In this document: positions 58,682 through 64,000 of the stretch, in pieces
How positions within the stretch are numbered: the first letter of the stretch is position 1
Layout of the letters: every line of letters begins with the position of its first letter
Assembly (NCBI GenBank): GCA_902774015.1
Contig: CACYHB010000005.1
Location: 34,252 to 98,251, forward strand
DNA: 64,000 bases
DNA from: Oscillospiraceae bacterium
GTDB taxonomy: Bacteria > Bacillota > Clostridia > Oscillospirales > Oscillospiraceae
Reading direction: 5' to 3'
Translations under genes and position numbers: made by a program
The notes under the pieces: model-generated
What the model saw: only the letters and a program-made list of their open reading frames with translations
What the model was told of the DNA's origin: nothing
The model's database searches: none

Positions 58682-59355
58682 AAAAGATCGGAATGCTGGT
58701 GGCCGTGGAGATGGGAGCGGTGCTCTCCCGCTACGGCACGGCGCTGAGCGAGGAGATCCGGCACGGCTTTCGCGTGCTTTGCTACGACATGGGGGAGTAT
58801 CTCCTGTATGTGATCGGCTCCGGCGCCGGTGAGATCGCCGCCGCGGCCGCCTGCCAGCTGCTCATCGACCGCTATGAGGTCGAACTGGTGGTCAATTTCG
58901 GCGTGGTCGGCGGGCTGACCGAGGAGATGGGCCAGACCAAAACCTGCGTGGTGGAGAAGGTCGTGCACTACGACTTCGACACCAGCGCCTACGACAACAC
59001 CCTGCCCGGGCAATACTGCGAGTACCCGGACGTGTACCTGCCCGCCACAGCGAATCTGGTGGAGCGGGCCACGCAGATCGCGCCCTCGCTCAAACGGGTG
59101 ATCTGCGCCTCGGCGGACAAGTTCGTGGACGGAGGGGAGGCCAAGGCCGCCCTGCACGAGCGCTGGGGAGCCGACATCTGCGAGATGGAGGCCGCCGCCG
59201 TGGTGCTCACCTGCAACCGCAGCCAGGTCCCCTGCCTGCTCATCAAGACCGTCTCCGACGGCCTGACACAGGGCGGGGAGGATTTCGGAACCGCCCTGGC
59301 CCACACCTCCGAGCTGTGCCTGGAGGTCGCGGACAGGATCATCAAAGAACTGTAA
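58678..59355 (+). CDS. MTA/SAH nucleosidase-like protein
   Basis: A 225-residue member of the purine nucleoside phosphorylase/MTA-SAH nucleosidase fold. Visible are VVNFGVVGGLTEEM, the purine-site ICEMEAAAVV segment with its Glu pair, and IKTVSDGL carrying the catalytic Asp. It would cleave S-adenosylhomocysteine or methylthioadenosine, linking to methionine recycling by the MetH/MetF pair elsewhere in the window. The GTG start overlaps the serA stop as GTGA, so it is translated with the serine genes. The N-terminal catalytic region (KIGMLVAVEMGAVL) is somewhat atypical, so specificity could differ. Confidence 0.82.
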   Translation: MKKIGMLVAVEMGAVLSRYGTALSEEIRHGFRVLCYDMGEYLLYVIGSGAGEIAAAAACQLLIDRYEVELVVNFGVVGGLTEEMGQTKTCVVEKVVHYDFDTSAYDNTLPGQYCEYPDVYLPATANLVERATQIAPSLKRVICASADKFVDGGEAKAALHERWGADICEMEAAAVVLTCNRSQVPCLLIKTVSDGLTQGGEDFGTALAHTSELCLEVADRIIKEL

Positions 59356-59371
59356 GATCAGTTTCAAAACT

Positions 59372-59442
59372 TGTCATTCTGAGGAGCAAAGTGACGAAGA
59401 ATCTCAATAAGATCCTTCGCTGCGCTCAGAATGACATTTTTT
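59372..59442 (+). terminator. Hairpin terminator with GTCATTCTGA core after the serine operon
   Basis: TGTCATTCTGAG (59372-59383) pairs with CTCAGAATGACA (59425-59436), with a partly paired interior (CGAAGAATC/GATCCTTCG) and a run of six Ts. The same TGTCATTCTGA core occurs in the hairpin at 29501-29545, so this may be a dispersed repeat used as a terminator. Confidence 0.75.
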
Positions 59443-59457
59443 GTGGAGGAGGATATC

Positions 59458-60624
59458 ATGACCGAGAAACTCTATGATCAGGACGCATATCTGCATGAAT
59501 TCACCGCTCTCGTCACCGCCTGCGAGCCGATGAAAAACGGCTTTGCGCTGGAGCTGGACCGGACGGCTTTTTTCCCGGAGGGGGGCGGCCAGCCGGCCGA
59601 TACCGGTTTTATCGGCAAGGCGCGGATCCGGGACGTGCATGAAAAGGAGGGGCGCATCCTGCACTATGCCGACCGCGAGCTGCCGGAGGGGGAGGAGGTC
59701 CTCTGCCGCATCGACCGGGAGCAGCGCCGCCGCCGGATGCAGAACCACTCGGGCGAGCATGTGTTCTCCGGCACGATCCATCGCCTCTACGGACTCAACA
59801 ACGTGGGCTTTCACATGGGCGAGGACTGCATGACCGTGGATTTCGACGGCGAGCTGAGCCAGGAGCAGCTGGAGCGGGCCGAGCAGGAGGCAAACGAGGC
59901 GGTGCGCGACGACCTCCCCATCCGCGTGTTCTATCCCGAGAGGGAGGAGCTGGATCGCCTGGAGTACCGCAGCAAGAAGGAGATCGCCGGCCGGGTGCGG
60001 CTGGTGGAGATCCCGGGCGTGGACCTCTGCGCCTGCTGCGCGCCCCACGTGGCCGCCACGGGGGAGATCGGCATCATCAAGCTCCTCTCTGCCGAGCGGC
60101 ACCGGGGCGGCGTGCGTCTGCAGCTTCTCTGCGGCCTGGACGCCCTGGACGATTACCGCCGCCGCCAGGAGGCGTGCCAGAGCGTCTCCCGGCTGCTGAG
60201 CGTGCCCAAGGAGAAGATCGCCCCCGCCGTGGAGCGGCAGCTGGAGATGCAGCAGAAGCAAAAGGAGCGCATCGCCGCGCTGAGTCTGGCGCTGGCCGGG
60301 CGCATGGCCGCAGAGATCCCCGAGACGGCGGGAAACCTGGTGGTGTTCGACGACCTGCTGGATGAGGTCGCCCTGCGGGAGCTGGTGAATCTGCTGACCG
60401 AAAAATGCCGCACGGCGGCGGTGTTCTCCGGGAGCGGGGAGCGTTGGCGCTATATCATCGGCAGCCGCTGCGTGGATCTGCGCAAGGCTGCGCGGAGCAT
60501 CAACGCGGCCATCGGCGGCCGCGGCGGCGGGAGTCCCGCCATGATCCAGGGCCAGGCCTCCGCTGACAGGGAGCGGATCCGTGTCTTCTTTGAAAAGTTC
60601 GAAAGTTTAGACACTTCTGACTAA
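59458..60624 (+). CDS. Alanyl-tRNA editing protein (AlaX-type, with DHHA1-like tail)
   Basis: A 388-residue stand-alone editing protein that hydrolyses mischarged tRNA-Ala (Ser- or Gly-tRNA). The N-terminal part resembles the AlaRS editing domain lead-in (FFPEGGGQPADTG). The zinc site is formed by HSGEHVFSG (H-x3-H) and CACCAPHVA (C-x3-H). A coiled region (about 245-290) leads to a C-terminal DHHA1-like domain ending in GGRGGGSPAMIQGQA. The start at 59458 has GGAGGA upstream. It lies between the serine operon and the dehydratase operon and has no visible partner. Confidence 0.92.
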   Translation: MTEKLYDQDAYLHEFTALVTACEPMKNGFALELDRTAFFPEGGGQPADTGFIGKARIRDVHEKEGRILHYADRELPEGEEVLCRIDREQRRRRMQNHSGEHVFSGTIHRLYGLNNVGFHMGEDCMTVDFDGELSQEQLERAEQEANEAVRDDLPIRVFYPEREELDRLEYRSKKEIAGRVRLVEIPGVDLCACCAPHVAATGEIGIIKLLSAERHRGGVRLQLLCGLDALDDYRRRQEACQSVSRLLSVPKEKIAPAVERQLEMQQKQKERIAALSLALAGRMAAEIPETAGNLVVFDDLLDEVALRELVNLLTEKCRTAAVFSGSGERWRYIIGSRCVDLRKAARSINAAIGGRGGGSPAMIQGQASADRERIRVFFEKFESLDTSD

Positions 60625-60684
60625 AATGTATAACAATTGACCGAAGTAGGGAAATCTTTTTCGTCACTATTGCCCAAATGGCAA

Positions 60685-60713
60685 TTGACAATTAAATGAC
60701 GCGCGTCTATAAT
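60685..60713 (+). promoter_or_regulatory. Perfect-consensus promoter of the dehydratase operon
   Basis: TTGACA (60685-60690), exactly 17 bp, TATAAT (60708-60713): both hexamers match the vegetative sigma consensus without a mismatch. Transcription would start near 60720, about 55 nt before the first start codon. Confidence 0.88.
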
Positions 60714-60774
60714 AAATAGCGTGAAAGTGGGCGCATTCTGCCCAAAAACAGGAAAGAAATTTGGAGGGTTATCT

Positions 60775-61986
60775 GTGAGAGATCTCAAACATCTGATCTA
60801 CTTTGAGAATCTGCTTCAGGAAGCCAACAACGATCTTGTCAAGCAGGCCAAGGCCGAGGGCAAGAGAGCGATCGGCTACACCTGCTACTTCATGCCTGAA
60901 GTACTTCTCGACCTGCCCGGCTGCTTCTCCGTCCGTCTGAGAGCGCCGCGCTGCACTTCCCCCGACATTGCGACCTATTATCTTTCCGGCCGTGTATGTC
61001 ACTACGCCAGAAGCCTGCTGGAGCGCGCGCTGGAAGGCGGCTACAACTTCCTCGACGCCCAGATGGGCACGGAAACCTGCACCGCTACCTGCCGCTTCCA
61101 GGAGCACCTGCAGCAGAAGCACCTCGATTCCGTCGAGGACATGCGCATCATCGACAACGATGACTTCTTCTGCGAGTTCACCGACATCCCGTTCAAAAAC
61201 ACCGAGAACAGCTATCAGCACTTCGAGACCCAGCTGGAGGCCCATGTGCTCAAGCCTCTGCACGAGCACTTCGGCATCGACATCTCCGACGAAGCCCTGC
61301 TGAAGACCATCGAGGAGCACAACGAGGTCTGCCGCCTCATCAACGAGATCGGCGACTACCGCAAGCTGGACAACCCCACCATTACCGGCTATGAGTTCCA
61401 CGTGATCCAGCTGGTGAGCCTGGTCTGCCCGAAGCATCTGATCCTCCCGTATCTGCGCGAGACCGCCGAGGAGATGAAGACCCGCGAGCCCGACGACAGA
61501 AAGAACTTCCGCTGCAAGGTGGTTCTCGCCGGCTCCGAGAACGACGACCCCGAGTTCACCAAGCTGATCGAGGGCTGCGGCGCCCTGGTCGTGTGCGACC
61601 GCTTCTGCTACGGCGCGGTGGAGAGCCGTGTTCCCATCGTCGTCAAGGAGGGCCAGCGCCCGCTGCGCGCCATTGCCGAGCATTACCTCAAGACCTCCAA
61701 CTGCCCGCGCTTCATGCCGCAGGACGAGATGCGCGCCCGCAAGAAGAGGCTCGCCGATCTGGCGAAGGAGTATCATGCCGACGGCGTGATCATTGCCTCC
61801 AACAAGTTCTGCGAATACTGGAGCTATGAGCGCGTGATCGATACCTTTATCCTCAAGCGCGACTTCGGCCTGCCCGTCTGCTCCATCGAGAAGGAATACA
61901 TCAACTCCGCGTCCGGCCAGCTGCGTACCCGCTTCCAGGCCTTTGTGGAGAGCGTTGAGATCAAGCACATCCAGGAGGGCAAGTAA
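60775..61986 (+). CDS. 2-hydroxyacyl-CoA dehydratase family subunit (shorter)
   Basis: A 403-residue member of the HgdB/FldC-like family (PF06050). These proteins form a heterodimer with [4Fe-4S] clusters that dehydrates 2-hydroxyacyl-CoA by a ketyl-radical mechanism. Cysteines in family-like positions are in IGYTCYFMPEVLL, GTETCTATCRF, VVCDRFCYGAV and SNKFCEYWSYE. The GTG start at 60775 has GGAGGG 7 nt upstream; an earlier GTG at 60721 lies at the predicted transcription start and is not usable. It is the first gene of the operon, with the larger subunit encoded one base later. The substrate is unknown. Confidence 0.85.
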   Translation: MRDLKHLIYFENLLQEANNDLVKQAKAEGKRAIGYTCYFMPEVLLDLPGCFSVRLRAPRCTSPDIATYYLSGRVCHYARSLLERALEGGYNFLDAQMGTETCTATCRFQEHLQQKHLDSVEDMRIIDNDDFFCEFTDIPFKNTENSYQHFETQLEAHVLKPLHEHFGIDISDEALLKTIEEHNEVCRLINEIGDYRKLDNPTITGYEFHVIQLVSLVCPKHLILPYLRETAEEMKTREPDDRKNFRCKVVLAGSENDDPEFTKLIEGCGALVVCDRFCYGAVESRVPIVVKEGQRPLRAIAEHYLKTSNCPRFMPQDEMRARKKRLADLAKEYHADGVIIASNKFCEYWSYERVIDTFILKRDFGLPVCSIEKEYINSASGQLRTRFQAFVESVEIKHIQEGK

Positions 61987-61987
61987 A

Positions 61988-63613
61988 ATGGCTAAGAAAG
62001 ACATCAAGAAAGCTCTGAAAGATTTCTGGTACGGCAAGCCCCACAGCGCCGAAGAGGGCGGCCGCCGCCTGGGCGAGCTGTATGAGGACAAGACCGGCCT
62101 TCTCAAGCACAGAGAATGGCGCGGCGTCAAGGACACCTTCTATTTCATGTACATGGTCTGGGGATATAACTATCTCCACATGGTCACCGACATCCTCAAG
62201 TACTCCAACAATCCCATTGACTTCGTCAAGGGCACCTGGCGCTACCGCTGGATGGGCCAGACCTACCTGCCTGTCATCCACTGGTTCGAGCGCGGCCTGC
62301 AGGGCATGCGCGGCGAAGCGCTGGCTGCCTCCGCGTGGCATTACCGCGCCATGGTCAGCGCCTCCATCCAGCAGATCTGCAACTTCTTCAACGCCGACAC
62401 CCGTCTTCACGGCGGCAAGCAGAACAACGCCTACAAGCACAGCATCTACGCCAACGAGACCACCTGCGGCACGATGTTCTATCCCTTCATGGACGCCGGC
62501 TACCGCTACATCCCCATGGAGATGATCCCATACTTCGTCACCTGCCACGTCAACTCCCACACCGTGCTCAACTACATCGACGCGGTCCAGTCCCTTGGCC
62601 TGCCCGGCGACCCCTGCCCCATGTGCCAGGCCGAGGCCGGCATCTTCGTGCTTGACGACGTGCCCGATTCCGCGCCCATCATCATCACCTGCAACGAGGC
62701 CTGCGACGCTTCCGTTTCCACCCATACGCTGCAGGACTGGTTCGCCAACAAGCCCCTTTTCGCGCTGCCCCTGCCCATGCAGTTTGACGACCCCCTGGTC
62801 AAAAAGTACTGCATGAAGGAGATCGAGGAGTGCTGGAAGTTCATCGAGGAGCAGACCGGTACCCCCTTCAGCTGGGAATCCATGGTCAAGCGCCTGGAGA
62901 AGCAGAACAAGCTCCAGCGCGACGAGTGGGAGAAGTGGGAAGTCGCCTCCAAGACCGACTACTATCCTGTCAACGGCGTCGCCCAGGCCCTGTTCCGCAT
63001 TTTCTCCACCCAGTACGGCATCCAGGGCGACTTCTGGGATGAAGCCAGCGAGAAGGTCAAGAAGATCATGTACAAGTGCGTGGAGAAGAAGATCAATCCC
63101 TTCCCCAAGACCCGCCACCGCGTGATCGCCTGGTCCTGCGCGCCGCTGTACTACTCCAACTGGTGCACCTGGGCCTACAACTGCTGGGGCCTGAACTGCA
63201 TCATCAACATGGACTCTCTGATGTTCGACATGGAGATCCGCACCGACTCCTACGAGCACATGCTCGAGGATATGGCCACCTACCACATGTGGGCGCCCAT
63301 GCGCCGCATGGCCGTCGGCGGCATGCACCACATTTTTGAGCTGTGGGAGTATATGGAGCGCTTCAACTGCGACATGGTCGCCATGTACGACCAGCTCCAG
63401 TGCAAGGGCATGCAGGGCGTGCACGGCCTGTTTGAGGACGAGTTCCGCAAGAGAAACGTCAAGGCCTTCTGGATGCCTCACGCTCTGCCTGACTGCCGCA
63501 CCGTTTCCCGCGCTGAGATTCGCCGCCAGATCAACGACTACATGAGCACCGTCATGCATGAGGAGCCTCTGGATCCGTCGCTGCTGGACTTCGACGATTC
63601 CATGACCTGGTAA
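61988..63613 (+). CDS. 2-hydroxyacyl-CoA dehydratase family subunit (longer)
   Basis: A 541-residue partner subunit, longer than the roughly 380-480 residues common in HgdA/FldB-type proteins. Cysteines that could hold the cluster include ETTCGTMFYPF, DPCPMCQAEAG and TCNEACDASV. The central and C-terminal parts contain many Trp, Tyr and Met residues (YSNWCTWAYNCWG, HMWAPMRRMAVGG). The ATG at 61988 lies one base after the previous stop. Its sequence is unlike the dehydratase subunits I recall, so it may mark a separate subfamily; benzoyl-CoA-reductase-like chemistry is also possible within this superfamily. Confidence 0.78.
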   Translation: MAKKDIKKALKDFWYGKPHSAEEGGRRLGELYEDKTGLLKHREWRGVKDTFYFMYMVWGYNYLHMVTDILKYSNNPIDFVKGTWRYRWMGQTYLPVIHWFERGLQGMRGEALAASAWHYRAMVSASIQQICNFFNADTRLHGGKQNNAYKHSIYANETTCGTMFYPFMDAGYRYIPMEMIPYFVTCHVNSHTVLNYIDAVQSLGLPGDPCPMCQAEAGIFVLDDVPDSAPIIITCNEACDASVSTHTLQDWFANKPLFALPLPMQFDDPLVKKYCMKEIEECWKFIEEQTGTPFSWESMVKRLEKQNKLQRDEWEKWEVASKTDYYPVNGVAQALFRIFSTQYGIQGDFWDEASEKVKKIMYKCVEKKINPFPKTRHRVIAWSCAPLYYSNWCTWAYNCWGLNCIINMDSLMFDMEIRTDSYEHMLEDMATYHMWAPMRRMAVGGMHHIFELWEYMERFNCDMVAMYDQLQCKGMQGVHGLFEDEFRKRNVKAFWMPHALPDCRTVSRAEIRRQINDYMSTVMHEEPLDPSLLDFDDSMTW

Positions 63614-63628
63614 GAGGAGGATAAGGAT

Positions 63629-63844
63629 ATGTGCAAAATCGGAAAGTTTCTTCTGAAGTTCCTGGGGATTTTTGTGGCGCTCAACGCCGTGCTTTTCGTC
63701 GTGTTCTTCTTTGACCTGGACGGCAAGCTGCTCTTCAACGTGGTGGAGCCCTTCCTGAAGAATCACTATGACAATATGGAGCGCAAGGACGTTATCCAGG
63801 AAGCGTACGATATGAACAAGTTCCCCAAATTCAAATACGACTGA
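63629..63844 (+). CDS. Small single-helix membrane protein of the dehydratase operon
   Basis: A 71-residue protein with one hydrophobic helix (about residues 8-28, FLLKFLGIFVALNAVLFVVF) and a charged tail (NHYDNMERKDVIQEAY, KFPKFKYD) probably facing the cytoplasm. I do not recognise a family. It lies 15 bases after the large dehydratase subunit and 24 bases before the activator gene, with AGAGGAGG upstream of its ATG. A role in tethering the dehydratase or its activator to the membrane is possible but not shown. Confidence 0.75.
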   Translation: MCKIGKFLLKFLGIFVALNAVLFVVFFFDLDGKLLFNVVEPFLKNHYDNMERKDVIQEAYDMNKFPKFKYD

Positions 63845-63868
63845 TAAAGAAAAGTGGAGGCAAACAGC

Positions 63869-64000
63869 ATGAAATATTTTGGCGGATGTGACGTTGGATC
63901 TACCTACACCAAGGCGGTCATTCTGGACGAGAACGGCAAGATGGTAGCCGACACCACCATCAAGAGCAAGATCAATTCCGAGCAGAGCGCCATCGCGGCG
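63869..64000 (+). CDS. 2-hydroxyacyl-CoA dehydratase activator (BadF/HgdC family), 3'-truncated by the window edge
   Basis: Only the first 44 codons are present. They read MKYFGGCDVGSTYTKAVILD and continue with ENGKMVADTTIKSKINS. The D-V-G-S-T-x-T-K phosphate-binding motif is that of the ASKHA ATPases that activate 2-hydroxyacyl-CoA dehydratases by ATP-driven electron transfer from a [4Fe-4S] cluster. GTGGAGG lies 8 nt before the ATG. Its place after the two dehydratase subunits confirms the operon's identity. Confidence 0.88.
   Translation, partial: MKYFGGCDVGSTYTKAVILDENGKMVADTTIKSKINSEQSAIAA

Overview
The window is 64 kb of gene-dense, high-GC DNA (roughly 60% by eye) with strong AGGAGG-type ribosome binding sites, short intergenic gaps and ATGA-type overlaps. 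It looks like chromosome of an anaerobic Clostridia member, most likely Oscillospiraceae-like and gut-associated. Supporting genes are a 2-hydroxyacyl-CoA dehydratase operon with its ATPase activator, a flavodiiron protein fused to flavin reductase and rubredoxins, FeoAB, RqcP, a SpoVB-type flippase, and a MetH that stops after its B12 domain. Assignment to a genus is not possible from what I can see.

Layout. 1-2958: end of a methionine synthase gene followed directly by a methylenetetrahydrofolate reductase gene. 3010-4540 (minus): a lipoprotein with two cystatin-like repeats and a small membrane protein. 4774-25852 (plus): one long surface-polysaccharide operon. It encodes two ordinary glycosyltransferases, an ABC-2 exporter (permease plus a membrane-anchored ATPase), UDP-galactopyranose mutase, two GlfT2-like galactofuranosyltransferases (one a tandem fusion with a degenerate first half), two tandem pyruvyltransferase/ferredoxin/FrhB fusions in AT-richer DNA, a repeat lipoprotein, a DUF6270-like protein, a HAD-type protein and the priming sugar-phosphate transferase. 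The product is probably a galactofuranose-containing, possibly pyruvylated glycan exported by an ABC transporter.

25916-30099: MogA-like protein, a response regulator with a winged-helix output domain, a 90-residue LysM protein with a double-glycine leader, a queuosine-precursor-type transporter behind a candidate preQ1-I riboswitch, an SDR enzyme, and a guanylate-kinase-like protein lacking the P-loop lysine.

30209-37239: the most interesting block. A minus-strand operon encodes a close relative of the Cutibacterium (Propionibacterium) acnes polyunsaturated fatty acid isomerase, a phytoene-desaturase/saturase-like flavoprotein and an FNR-[2Fe-2S] reductase, followed by a vestigial second copy of the reductase 3' end. 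Divergent from it is an operon for an acyl-activating enzyme, an acyl carrier protein and an acyl-ACP thioesterase. Together they suggest an undescribed unsaturated-fatty-acid isomerisation/reduction system.

37314-55799: mostly housekeeping and stress genes: flavodiiron fusion, FeoAB, VOC protein, secreted tyrosine phosphatase, RqcP, HU, flippase, COG2509 flavoprotein behind a leader terminator, Pgi, D-Ala-D-Ala carboxypeptidase, AI-2E family transporter, cysteine desulfurase and MtaB. 55800-56439 is non-coding and rich in hairpins, resembling an intergenic repeat. 56440-59355: serC-serA-MTA/SAH nucleosidase operon. 59458-60624: AlaX-type editing protein. 60685 to the end: a perfect-consensus promoter drives a 2-hydroxyacyl-CoA dehydratase operon that runs off the window. 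I saw no tRNA, rRNA, CRISPR array, transposase or prophage gene.
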